From NCBI RefSeq assembly GCF_015776785.2, contig NZ_LFMD02000003.1, positions 1,112,017-1,176,016 of the forward strand: a stretch of DNA of 64,000 nucleotides, written 5' to 3'. This document shows positions 36,972 to 44,631 of the stretch, piece by piece. Source of the stretch: Kitasatospora sp. SUK 42. GTDB lineage: Bacteria; Actinomycetota; Actinomycetes; Streptomycetales; Streptomycetaceae. The notes below the pieces were generated by a model. That model worked only from the letters and a program-made list of their open reading frames with translations. It did no database searches and was not told where the DNA came from. Numbering within the stretch: the first letter of the stretch is position 1; each line of letters opens with the position of its first letter. The position numbers and the translations under genes are program-made.

Positions 36972-37739
36972 ATGGTGGCTGCTCCGGCGCTCGCCGAGCT
37001 GCGCGAGGTGTGCCAGCCGCAGGCCAAGTTGCAGAGCCGCAACGGTGAGCACTGGGCGGGTCGGCTGTACATGCGGCGGATCTCGCTGCGGACCACCCGG
37101 CAGCTGGTGCGGACCTCGGTGTCGCCGAACACCCTCACCTGGGTGATGGTGGTGTGCGGGGTCGGCGGCGGTGCGGCCCTGCTGATCCCGGGCCTGACCG
37201 GTGCGGTGCTGGCGGCGGTGCTGTTCCAGCTGTTCCTGCTCTTCGACTGCGTGGACGGCGAAGTGGCGCGCTGGAAGCGCCAGTTCAGCATGGCCGGGGT
37301 GTACGTGGACCGGCTCGGCGCCTACCTGGCGGACGCCGCGCTGATGATCGGTGCGGGCGTCCGGGCGGCGCGCGGCGGTTCGGAGCTGTGGGTGTCGGCG
37401 GGTCTGGCGGCCGCGCTGGGCGTGGTGCTGCTCAAGGCCTCCACGGACCTGGTGGACGTGGCCCGGGCCCGCAGCGGGCAGGCGCCGGCGGACGAGGAAT
37501 CGACCCAGCCGCGCTCCCAGGGCATCGCGACGGCCCGCCGGCTCGCCTCGATCTTCAAGATCCACCGGGTGACCAACGGCATCGAGGCCTCCCTGGTGCT
37601 GCTGGCGGCTGCCGCGCTGGACGCCTGGCTCGGCCACCTGGACGCGACCCGGGGGGCGCTGGCCGCGATCACGGTGATCACCTGGGGGATGGTGGTGGCG
37701 CACCTGGCGTCGATCCTGTCCTCCTCCCGGCTGCGCTGA
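36972..37739 (+). CDS. CDP-alcohol phosphatidyltransferase family protein
   Basis: A 255-aa integral membrane enzyme that transfers a phosphoalcohol group from a CDP-linked donor. Helices lie at about 55-85, 120-150 and 200-250. The signature region is DCVDGEVARW, then GVYVDRLGA. The first three Asp of the D-x2-D-G-x2-A-R-x8-G-x3-D-x3-D motif are present, but the fourth, which is usually the catalytic base, is Ala. That points to a divergent subgroup, possibly with a changed reaction. ATG 36972. Confidence 0.88.
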   Translation: MVAAPALAELREVCQPQAKLQSRNGEHWAGRLYMRRISLRTTRQLVRTSVSPNTLTWVMVVCGVGGGAALLIPGLTGAVLAAVLFQLFLLFDCVDGEVARWKRQFSMAGVYVDRLGAYLADAALMIGAGVRAARGGSELWVSAGLAAALGVVLLKASTDLVDVARARSGQAPADEESTQPRSQGIATARRLASIFKIHRVTNGIEASLVLLAAAALDAWLGHLDATRGALAAITVITWGMVVAHLASILSSSRLR

Positions 37740-37774
37740 GGCGCGCCCTGGAGGCCTGAGGCCGCCCCGAGCGG

Positions 37775-37818
37775 GGCCCCGCGCGGATGCGACCCGGGTC
37801 ACGGCAGCGCGCGGGGCC
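37775..37818 (+). terminator. Hairpin after the CDP-alcohol transferase
   Basis: GGCCCCGCGCG (37775-37785) and CGCGCGGGGCC (37808-37818) pair perfectly around a 22-nt loop. Confidence 0.6.
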
Positions 37819-37836
37819 GACCGGACAGGACCGGGC

Positions 37837-38172
37837 GTGGAGCCGCGCCCCGGCGCCGGGCAGGTGGCGATCGACGTCGCCTGGGCCGGGCTGAACTTCG
37901 TGGACGTGATGACCCGCCGGGGCGACGGCGGCTACACCTCCGAGTGGCCGTACCTGCCGGGCAAGGAGGTGGCCGGTACGGTCCGGGAGCTCGGCGAGGG
38001 CGTCACCGGACGCCTGGCCCGTGCCATCCGCACCACCCTGGACCTCCAGGCGGGCGGCGGCCTGAGCATCCCGCTCACCGAGCTGCCGGGCCTGGAGGCC
38101 GTCCCGGCCGCGCACGACGCGATGCAGGAGGGGCGGGCCACCGGCAAGTACGTGGTGCGGGTGGCCGGTTGA
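37837..38172 (+). pseudogene. Internally deleted zinc-type alcohol dehydrogenase/quinone oxidoreductase (MDR family)
   Basis: A 111-codon open frame joining two ends of a roughly 320-aa enzyme. Residues 1-58 match the N-terminal MDR domain (GQVAIDVAWAGLNFVDVMTR, YLPGKEVAGTVRELGEGV). Residues 60-111 match its C-terminus (LSIPLTELPGLEAV, AHDAMQEGRATGKYVVRV). The whole NADPH-binding Rossmann domain is missing, and so is the usual first beta strand before MEPRPGAGQ. The join keeps frame. Without a cofactor site it can hardly be an oxidoreductase; I call it a relic. Confidence 0.85.
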
Positions 38173-38244
38173 TCCCTCACAAGTGGCCCTCCCCGAGTGC
38201 CGGAGAGACCATGGGCATGGACGACACGGACAGAGGAGGCTGCC

Positions 38245-38538
38245 ATGGCCCTGTGCGGTCCCGAAAGAGATCCGGAGTTCTTCAAGGATCTGGCTGCGGT
38301 GTTCGCCAGTCATCCCGACGCTGCGCGCAGGTACACCGTGAAATGCCTGCGCTACGAGACCGAAGTCCTGAAGGTCGACTTCGACAAGCAGGTCGGCGTG
38401 TCCCATGTCGAAGGTGATCGGGTGGTGACGGAGTTCCGTGCTCGGGACGAGGTCCAGACCGATCTGCACGGGCCCTACTGCTGCGAATGGATCGGAACGT
38501 ATCCCAACGAGCAATGCGTGCACTACTGCGAGCTGTGA
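38245..38538 (+). CDS. Small orphan protein with clustered cysteines
   Basis: A 97-aa acidic protein of no recognised family. Residues 8-22 look helical (PEFFKDLAAVFASH); the middle is beta-like (VKCLRYETEVLKVDF, VSHVEGDRVVTEF). The C-terminus holds five of its seven Cys-type positions as CCEW..., NEQCVHYCEL. ATG 38245 follows GAGGAGG by 7 bp, an excellent ribosome-binding site. GC content and third-position bias are visibly lower than in neighbours, which suggests transfer. It lies between a relic gene and an NmrA gene, a plausible insertion spot. Confidence 0.65.
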   Translation: MALCGPERDPEFFKDLAAVFASHPDAARRYTVKCLRYETEVLKVDFDKQVGVSHVEGDRVVTEFRARDEVQTDLHGPYCCEWIGTYPNEQCVHYCEL

Positions 38539-38612
38539 CCGACGCTCCGTCGGTGGAGCGGGGCGTCTGACAGCGGGGGCATAGGCCGGACGCGGCGGCT
38601 GTTGGGCCGGCC

Positions 38613-39449
38613 ATGAACAGGATTCTGGCGATCGGCGCGAACGGCAGTGTGGGCAGGCACGTCGTGGCCGCGCTGGCCGAAGGCGGGCACGATGTAAGGG
38701 CGTTGGTGCGGAGCCGCGCCACGTCGGTACTGCCCGAGGGGGTGGAGGCCGTCGAGGGCGACCTGGCGGATCCGGAGAGCCTGGCGGCCGCACTGGGCGG
38801 CGGGGTGGACGCCGTCTATCTGATGTGGCCCGGGATCCCGGTCCAGCCGCGGGTGGTGGAGCTGATCGCCGAGCACGCCGAGCGGGTGGTGTACCTGTCG
38901 GCGGACGTGGCCGATCTCGCGGACGACGAACCGGCGGTGATCTTCCATCAGGAGATCGAGCGGCTGATCCGGCACTCCGGCCTGGGCTGGACCTTCGTGC
39001 GGGCGATCGACTTCGCGGGCAACATGCTCGGCTGGGCCGACCAGGTGCGCGAGGGCGTCGTCCGCTGGCCGTACGGGCAGGCCCGCCGCTCGCTGGTCCA
39101 CGAGCGCGACATCGCGGACGTGGCGGTGAGGGCGCTCACCGAGGACGGGCACGAGGGTGCCAAGTACGTGGTCACCGGGCCCGAGTCGATCGCCCACGCC
39201 GAGCTGGCGCGGATCATCGGCGAGGAGCTCGGCACCGAGGTGCGCTGGGAGGAGCTGGCGCCGGAGACGGCCCGCGAGCGGCTGACGGCGGCCTGGGGCC
39301 ACGCCGCGTTCGTGGAGTCCCGGCTGCGGGCCTGGGAGTCGTTCACCCGCGAGCCCGAGCGGGTGACGGACACCGTGGAGCGGGTGCTCGGCCGCCCGCC
39401 GCACGGCTTCCGCTCCTGGGTGCGGGACCACGCGGCGGACTTCCGGTAG
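38613..39449 (+). CDS. NmrA-like NAD(P)-binding protein
   Basis: A 278-aa atypical short-chain dehydrogenase. The N-terminal ILAIGANGSVGRHVVAAL is a GxxGxxG Rossmann loop, then DVRALVRS and VEAVEGDLADPESLAAAL. VVYLSADV replaces the Ser site, and the usual YxxxK catalytic pair is absent, as in NmrA regulators and isoflavone-reductase-like proteins. It may be a redox-sensing or reductase protein. ATG 38613. Confidence 0.88.
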   Translation: MNRILAIGANGSVGRHVVAALAEGGHDVRALVRSRATSVLPEGVEAVEGDLADPESLAAALGGGVDAVYLMWPGIPVQPRVVELIAEHAERVVYLSADVADLADDEPAVIFHQEIERLIRHSGLGWTFVRAIDFAGNMLGWADQVREGVVRWPYGQARRSLVHERDIADVAVRALTEDGHEGAKYVVTGPESIAHAELARIIGEELGTEVRWEELAPETARERLTAAWGHAAFVESRLRAWESFTREPERVTDTVERVLGRPPHGFRSWVRDHAADFR

Positions 39450-39761
39450 CGGGCCTCCCGGGAAGCCCCGAGGAGACCGCACGGTTCAGACGTCGAAAGC
39501 ATCGAAGGTCGGCACCGCCTTGCCGTGGAGCCGGCCGACGGGCGGCAGGCGGCGGGCCGGCCAGCGGCCCCGGCGGATGGCCGGAACGGGCGGACGGGGC
39601 GGGCGACCGGTGGCGCCGAACCGCCCGTGCGCCGAGAGTGGTGACCATGGCGCTCCCCCCGCGCGTCCGTCCGTGAGGCGGACCGGAGACGCCCTAGCGT
39701 CGATCGGAAGCGACCCGGACGGGACCGCCGCCGGGTCCGGGACCACGGAGGAACCCCGACC
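39450..39761 (+). other. 312-bp intergenic region before yceI
   Basis: GC-rich sequence with no convincing frame. A short GGGCCTCCCGGGAAGCCC hairpin directly follows the NmrA stop and may terminate it. The last 60 bp hold the yceI promoter area and the ribosome-binding site GGAGGA. Confidence 0.4.
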
Positions 39762-40313
39762 ATGACCACCGACCTCTCCAAGCTCACCGGGGACTACGTC
39801 CTCGACCCCACCCACACCCGGATCGGCTTCGTGGCGCGCCACGCCATGGTGACCAAGGTCCGGGGCTCGTTCGCCGACTTCGAGGGCACCGCCCACCTGG
39901 ACGGCGAGGACCCGTCCCGCTCGACCGCCCAGGTGGTGATCAAGGTCGACAGCATCAGCACCGGGGTCGAGCAGCGCGACCAGCACCTGCGCACCAACGA
40001 CTTCCTGGACGCGCCGAACTACCCGGACATCACCTTCCGCGCCACGGGCGTGGAGGCGCTCGGAGGCATCGACTACAGGGTCACCGGCGACCTCACCATC
40101 AAGGACATCACCCGCCCGATCAGCATCGACTTCGAGTACACGGGCAACGCCGTCGACCCGTACGGCAACCTGCGGGTCGGCCTGGAGGGCTCGGTGACCA
40201 TCAACCGCAAGGACTTCGGGGTGAGCTGGAACGCGGCCCTGGAGGGCGGCGGCGTCCTGGTCGGCGAGAAGGTCGTCCTGGAGTTCGACATCTCCGCGAT
40301 CCGGCAGGGCTAG
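39762..40313 (+). CDS. YceI family protein
   Basis: A 183-aa lipocalin-like beta barrel that binds isoprenoids or other lipids. GDYVLDPTHTRIGFVARHAM, TKVRGSF, QRDQHLRTNDFLDAPNYPDI, GDLTIKDITRP and a final VLEFDISAIRQG are all family features. No signal peptide, so cytosolic. ATG 39762 follows GGAGGA. Confidence 0.94.
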   Translation: MTTDLSKLTGDYVLDPTHTRIGFVARHAMVTKVRGSFADFEGTAHLDGEDPSRSTAQVVIKVDSISTGVEQRDQHLRTNDFLDAPNYPDITFRATGVEALGGIDYRVTGDLTIKDITRPISIDFEYTGNAVDPYGNLRVGLEGSVTINRKDFGVSWNAALEGGGVLVGEKVVLEFDISAIRQG

Positions 40314-40322
40314 CGGCGCCCT

Positions 40323-40386
40323 CGCCACGGCACCGGCCTCCGGGCCCTGATCGAGCGATCGGGGCCCGGAGGCCGGTGTCGTGGCG
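40323..40386. terminator. Strong bidirectional terminator
   Basis: A nearly perfect inverted repeat of about 30 bp per arm (core CACCGGCCTCCGGGCCC / GGGCCCGGAGGCCGGTG, extended by CGCCAC / GTGGCG) with a GAGC loop, between convergent yceI and the DUF5753 regulator. Confidence 0.88.
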
Positions 40387-40416
40387 GCGGGACAACCTGG
40401 ACGACCGGGCCGAGGA

Positions 40417-41259
40417 TCAGCCGGCCGCCAGCGTCGAGCGGGCGCGGGCGATGAGGCGGTGTGCCGCGTGGCCGTACACGGCGGCCTCGTGCTGCTTCTC
40501 CCAGACCTTCCGGTAGAGCTCGATGTCGGACGACTGGTCCAGCCACATCTCGGCGTTCCAGGTCTCGACGGTCACGAACCTGTTGTCGTAGATCCAGAAC
40601 CCGTGTTTGGGGACGACGGTCACCGGAGCGCCCAGGGGGACGATTCCGAGCTCCACCGTGTCGAGGCCGAGCAGTCCGCCCAGGCGGTCCAGTTGGGCGG
40701 CCAGGACCTCGGGAGGACAGATCCGCACGTAGAGCGCGGCCTCGGACATGACGAACCGGAAGCGCTTCGTCGGGTGGTAGAGGCAGTCCTGGCGCTTGAG
40801 CCGGGCGCGTACGCCTTCGTCGATGTCCCCGGGACCGCCGTGGAGGCTGCTCGCGTGGGTCAGCACGTGCCGGGCGTACCCGGCGATCTGGAAGATGCCC
40901 GGGACGACGGCGGGTTCGTAGCCGGTGGTCACGGTCGTCGCGCGGCTGCGCCTGACGCCGACCTCCTGCCGTCCGAGATGGCCTCCGGCCAGCACCCGGG
41001 TCCATGTCCGGTAGCGCACTCCGAGGCCCTGCAACCTCAGCTTCAACTCGGCGGCCGCCTCCGGCCGCCCGACCGCCTCGGCCCAGGCCTGGAGCTCCTC
41101 GGGGGTGGGCGCCTGCTTCCCGTGCTCCAGCTTCGACACCTTCGACGCCGGCCAGTCGAGGCGCGCGGCCAGATCGCGGCCGTTCACGCCCGCGTCGGTG
41201 CGCAACTCCCGCAGCCGCGCGCCGAGGGACAACCGGGCGTGTTCGAAATCGGCGCTCAC
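40417..41259 (-). CDS. XRE helix-turn-helix regulator with DUF5753
   Basis: A 280-aa transcription factor of the streptomycete-specific type. N-terminal HTH (about 8-65) LGARLRELRTDAGVNGRDLA with KVSKLEHGKQAPTPEEL, then DUF5753 (about 95-275) with VPGIFQIAGYARHVL, KRQDCLYHP and a central EAALYVRI. GTG 41259 has no Shine-Dalgarno of its own but overlaps the stop of a 7-codon frame (41256-41279) as GTGA. No DUF397 partner is adjacent. On the same strand upstream lie an ABC exporter and an RGG/YGG microprotein, which it may regulate. Confidence 0.88.
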   Translation of the reverse strand: MSADFEHARLSLGARLRELRTDAGVNGRDLAARLDWPASKVSKLEHGKQAPTPEELQAWAEAVGRPEAAAELKLRLQGLGVRYRTWTRVLAGGHLGRQEVGVRRSRATTVTTGYEPAVVPGIFQIAGYARHVLTHASSLHGGPGDIDEGVRARLKRQDCLYHPTKRFRFVMSEAALYVRICPPEVLAAQLDRLGGLLGLDTVELGIVPLGAPVTVVPKHGFWIYDNRFVTVETWNAEMWLDQSSDIELYRKVWEKQHEAAVYGHAAHRLIARARSTLAAG

Positions 41260-41279
41260 GCTCGGAACTTGGGCTTCAT
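41256..41279 (-). CDS. Putative 7-residue leader peptide coupled to the DUF5753 regulator
   Basis: ATG at 41279 follows GAGGGAG by 8 bp and reads MKPKFRA before TGA, whose GTGA overlap provides the start of the regulator gene. It is far too short for sequence statistics; its support is the good ribosome-binding site, the overlap, and the lack of any site for the regulator itself. Confidence 0.45.
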   Translation of the reverse strand: MKPKFRA

Positions 41280-41393
41280 GGGTGGCGCTCCCTCGCGCTC
41301 GATGGGGCACCAGGATGCCGTTCGACGGGCTGGTCGCGGGGAGCTATGCCCATAACTGCACCCCGAGGGGTGACAGAGGGCTGACAGCAGCGT

Positions 41394-43250
41394 TCACGGC
41401 GTGAACTCGTCGATCGTGGACGCGCCGTTCGACGGCCCGTGCAGGAGTTGGAGGCGGGCGTACCCCGGGCTGCTCGCGAGCAGCTCCTCATGGGTGCCGA
41501 GCCCGGCGACCCGGCCGTGTTCGAGGAAGACGATCTGGCTGGCGTCGCGGACGCTGAGCAGGTTGTGCGAGATGACAATCGTCGTACGGCCGCTCATCAG
41601 CAGGCGCAGGGGCCGGAGGATGCGTTCTCCGGATTCGGCGTCGAGGCCGGTGGTGGGTTCGTCGAGGACCAGGACGGGTGCGTCGCGGATCATCGCGCGG
41701 GCGATGGCGAGGCGCTGGCGCTGTCCGCCGGAGAGGAGCCGGCCGCGCTGGCCGACGACGGTGTCGTAGCCCTGCGGGAGCGCCATGACGAAGTCGTGGG
41801 CGTCGGCGGCGCGGGCGGCCGCGACGATCTCCTGCTCGCTGGCGCCCGGGCGGCCGAAGGCGATGTTCTCGCGGACCGTGCCGTGCAGAACGAGGGTCTC
41901 CTGGAGGACGACCGCGACGTGGTCGCGCAGGTCCTTGAGCCCGAGGCCGCGCAGGTCGTACCCGTCCAGGCGGACGGCGCCCTGGTCCGGGTCGTAGAAG
42001 CGCAGCAGCAGTTTCGCGACGGTGGACTTTCCGGCACCACTCGTCCCGACCAGTGCCACGGTCTCGCCGGGGGCCGCCGCGAAGGAGACGCCCGAGAGCG
42101 CCGACCGGGTCGTCTCCGGGTAGCGGAAGTGAACGGCATCGAACTCGACGGCCCCCTGGACGTGCCGCAGCCGGCGGGGACGGTCGACCTCGGCGACCTG
42201 GGGGCGCTGGTCCAGCAGCTCGGCGATCCGCTCGGCGGAGGCGGAGGCGGAGTAGAAGGTGTTGCTGAGCTGCGACATGCCCCGGATCGGGCTGTAGAGC
42301 CTGCTCAGCAGCGTCAGGAAGATCATCAGTCCGCCCAGGGTGAGCCGGCCCTGGGTGAGTTCCCAGGTCCCCAGGCCCAGGACGACCAGCGCGCCGATCA
42401 ACTCGATGACGTCCACGACCGGTCCGAACAGCGCGCCGATCCTGGTCGACGTCATCGTCGCGCGGTAGTGGCCGAGGTTCTCGCGCTGGAACCGTTCCTG
42501 CCCCCACCTCTGGCGGTTGTACGCCTGTATGAGCGCGATGTTGCCGAGGCTCTCCTCGGCGGTCGAGCTGATCGATCCGCTGCGCCGGCGCCGTTCGCGT
42601 GAAGCGGCCTTGATCAGGCCGGAGAACTTCCGGGCAGCGAAAAAGAACAGCGGGGCGATGACCAGGGCCAGCAGGGTCAGATCCCACCGCAGGTAGAAGA
42701 GCACCGCGAGGTAGAGCCCCAGTTCCACCACGTGCGAGAGGGCGTCGGCGATGCCGGAGAGCAGGAACGTCTCGACGGCTTCGACGTCGCCGGTCACACG
42801 GGCCAGGATGTCGCCGAGCCTCCGGCGCTCGAAGAATCCGAGGGACAGCCGCTGGAGGTGACGGAACACGTCGAACCGCAGGTTGAGCAGGAACCGTTCG
42901 CCGACCCACGTGGAGACGACGTCGTCGGTGAAGCCGATGACGCCGGAGAACAACGTGAGCCCGACGAAGGCGAGCGCGATCGGCAGGAAGAGGTCCAGGT
43001 TGCGGGGGACGAGCATGTCGTCGATCACGATCTTGAGCAGCCAGATCTCGGCGGTGTCGACCACCGGACCCAGCACGATCATGAAGAAGATCACGATGAG
43101 CCATCGCCGGCGACCGCGCGTGTACGGCCAGAACCGCCGGAAGAGGTCCCGCATCGGAACCGGCGGCGCGGCCTCGACGATCTCGTCGGGATCCTGGGAG
43201 ACGGTCACCAGGCGTCGTATCGCCGACCGCATGGAGCGAATCGTGGTCAT
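41394..43250 (-). CDS. ABC exporter, fused membrane and ATPase domains
   Basis: A 618-aa half-transporter (MsbA/multidrug type) that dimerises in the membrane. Residues 1-45 are cytoplasmic, 46-340 hold six helices (ABC_membrane), and 370-610 the ATPase: Walker A GTSGAGKST, Q-loop VVLQETLVLHGTV, signature LSGGQRQ, Walker B VLVLDEPTTGLD and ISHNLLS. No C39 peptidase domain is present. ATG 43250 is chosen over a further start because the extra residues are unlike the family; the ribosome-binding site is weak. It follows the RGG/YGG gene by 88 bp. Confidence 0.92.
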   Translation of the reverse strand: MTTIRSMRSAIRRLVTVSQDPDEIVEAAPPVPMRDLFRRFWPYTRGRRRWLIVIFFMIVLGPVVDTAEIWLLKIVIDDMLVPRNLDLFLPIALAFVGLTLFSGVIGFTDDVVSTWVGERFLLNLRFDVFRHLQRLSLGFFERRRLGDILARVTGDVEAVETFLLSGIADALSHVVELGLYLAVLFYLRWDLTLLALVIAPLFFFAARKFSGLIKAASRERRRRSGSISSTAEESLGNIALIQAYNRQRWGQERFQRENLGHYRATMTSTRIGALFGPVVDVIELIGALVVLGLGTWELTQGRLTLGGLMIFLTLLSRLYSPIRGMSQLSNTFYSASASAERIAELLDQRPQVAEVDRPRRLRHVQGAVEFDAVHFRYPETTRSALSGVSFAAAPGETVALVGTSGAGKSTVAKLLLRFYDPDQGAVRLDGYDLRGLGLKDLRDHVAVVLQETLVLHGTVRENIAFGRPGASEQEIVAAARAADAHDFVMALPQGYDTVVGQRGRLLSGGQRQRLAIARAMIRDAPVLVLDEPTTGLDAESGERILRPLRLLMSGRTTIVISHNLLSVRDASQIVFLEHGRVAGLGTHEELLASSPGYARLQLLHGPSNGASTIDEFTP

Positions 43251-43290
43251 CACCCCGCGTCGTCCGTCATGTCGTCCATCACGGAACCAG

Positions 43291-43319
43291 CCACGGCCGG
43301 GCACGAAGCCCGGCTATGG
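43291..43319 (-). promoter_or_regulatory. Intercistronic hairpin between RGG/YGG gene and exporter
   Basis: GCCGGGC / GCCCGGC closes a 5-nt ACGAA loop and is extended by CCA/TGG pairs. No U-tract follows, so partial attenuation or mRNA-end protection is as likely as termination. Confidence 0.5.
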
Positions 43320-43338
43320 CCGGATCAAAGGGGATCAA

Positions 43339-43557
43339 CTAGTAGCGACCGCCACCGCGGCCCCCACCACGTCCGCCGTAGCCCCCACCGCGTCCGCCGT
43401 AGCCTCCATAGCCACCACGGCCTCCGCGGCCTCCACGGCCTCCATAACCCCCGTAGCCTCCGTAGCCTCCGTAACCACCACGGCCTCCGCGGCCTCCGCG
43501 GCCCCCGCCGCCACCGCCGTGGCCCCCGAAGCTACTCCATCGGTCGAAGAATCCCAT
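43339..43557 (-). CDS. RGG/YGG repeat microprotein
   Basis: A 72-aa protein: a short amphipathic head MGFFDRWSSFGGHG, then only Gly, Arg and Tyr. The triplets run as blocks RGG x3, YGG x4, RGG x3, YGG x2, then mixed RGGG/YGG to a final RY. It has no Cys, Ser or Thr in the repeat and no signal peptide. ATG 43557 follows AAGGGAG by 8 bp and an AT-rich promoter area, so it looks genuinely expressed. RGG/YGG sequence of this kind binds RNA and phase-separates in eukaryotes; here the role is unknown. An ABC exporter follows on the same strand. Confidence 0.8.
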   Translation of the reverse strand: MGFFDRWSSFGGHGGGGGGRGGRGGRGGYGGYGGYGGYGGRGGRGGRGGYGGYGGRGGGYGGRGGGRGGGRY

Positions 43558-43711
43558 GATTCTCTCCCTTCACGTGGGCTACTCCCAACGTACTTGAGAA
43601 CAGTCCAGCCGCAAGTAAAGCATTCACCCCAGAAATACCAAGGAGGATTGGATAGGTATTCATTAACCCCTTGAAGCGATAACGGATTGTCACTTTCACT
43701 GTGTGAACTGC

Positions 43712-43747
43712 ACGGGTCGCGCCCCGAGGGTTCGGAGTGCGACCCGT
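43712..43747 (-). terminator. Hairpin terminator of the HATPase/90-aa unit
   Basis: ACGGGTCGC (43712-43720) pairs with GCGACCCGT (43739-43747), 25 bp after the minus-strand gene that ends at 43772. Confidence 0.65.
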
Positions 43748-43771
43748 TGTGCGGTCAAGCGGGGGCGGCGG

Positions 43772-44044
43772 TCAGGCGCCCGGGCACCATCGGTGACCGC
43801 CGTCGCGGTTGCGCTTGTACTCGCGGAGGAGGGCGAGGAGGTTGATCAGAGTGCTGGCCGGAATGTTGCCGAGGTCGATGAGGGGGCGACCCTGGAGGTT
43901 CACCTCGCCCGGCTTGGCGGAGGGCCAGAGGAGGCCGAACTCCCGTCCCTCCGTGCGGAGGTCGATGATCAGTTCGGTGAGTTGACGGGCAGTCAGGTGG
44001 AACAGGGCCGGGTCGGCCGGGCGGATCGGCTGGTGGGCGATCAC
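43772..44044 (-). CDS. Small hypothetical protein coupled to the anti-sigma-type ATPase
   Basis: A 90-aa soluble protein of no recognised family: LTARQLTELIIDLRTEGREFG, PGEVNLQGRPLIDLGNIPAS, LINLLALLREYKRNRDGGHRW. It looks alpha/beta with two clear helices. GTG 44044 overlaps the ATPase stop as GTGA, so the two proteins are made together. Position suggests it belongs to the WhiJ/AbaA-like module. Confidence 0.7.
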   Translation of the reverse strand: MIAHQPIRPADPALFHLTARQLTELIIDLRTEGREFGLLWPSAKPGEVNLQGRPLIDLGNIPASTLINLLALLREYKRNRDGGHRWCPGA

Positions 44045-44403
44045 ACGGCACCGTCCAGCTCGAACCAGACGTGCTTGCCGAGCTTCTGGGGGTCGACACC
44101 CCAGCGGTGGGTGAGGCCGGCGACGAGCTGGAGGCCCCGGCCGCACTCGGAGAGGGGGGACGGGGTGCGGGGCTCGGGGAGGGAGGAGGAGCGGTCGGAG
44201 ACGGTGACCCGGAGGGTGTTTCCGTGGAAGAGGATGACGACGGCGGGAGAGGTGGTCTCGCCGTGGCGCCAGGCGTTGACGATGAGCTCGACAAGGGCGA
44301 GCTCGGCGTCCGCGATGAGGGGCGGGGGCCACCCGACGAGGGCGAGGGCTCCGGTGAGGGCGGAGCGGGAGAGGGTGAGGGAGGGGGAGTTGAGGTCGCG
44401 CAC
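44041..44403 (-). CDS. ATP-binding anti-sigma-factor-type protein (HATPase_c)
   Basis: A 120-aa GHKL-fold kinase-like protein of the RsbW/SpoIIAB group. N-box AELALVELIVNAWRHG, G1-like region VTVSDRSS, then LSECGRGLQLVAGLTHRWGVD (G2 box). Streptomycetes keep many such small proteins beside DUF397 and DUF5753 genes. GTG 44403 has GGGAG 7 bp upstream; the open frame extends far further but without domain sense. Divergent from the DUF5753 gene. Confidence 0.88.
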   Translation of the reverse strand: MRDLNSPSLTLSRSALTGALALVGWPPPLIADAELALVELIVNAWRHGETTSPAVVILFHGNTLRVTVSDRSSSLPEPRTPSPLSECGRGLQLVAGLTHRWGVDPQKLGKHVWFELDGAV

Positions 44404-44631
44404 AGGGGGGCTCCCGGAGGGGAAGGAGTGAGACCGGCGGAGACGTCGCCGTGAACAAGCCCACTGGACATGGGTGTTCTTCGGTGCCCGAGCGGCGTTA
44501 CTGACGATCCGTTCGGTAATCGGTGCATCACAGACTGTAGGGCATTGCGGCTCACCTGTGCCACCGAATCCAGAAACATGGTCCACCGATAGCCGCTGGA
44601 CTGTTGCCGAGGCGGCGTAGATGCTTGGGCC

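Noticed and set aside
43339..43557. CRISPR-like array at the glycine-rich gene
   Set aside because: The periodicity is 9 bp without spacers and the frame has a start, ribosome-binding site and stop.
43600..43700. Ribosome-binding site AGGAGG on the plus strand near 43640 as the start of a small gene
   Set aside because: No ATG, GTG or TTG follows at workable spacing in an open frame.
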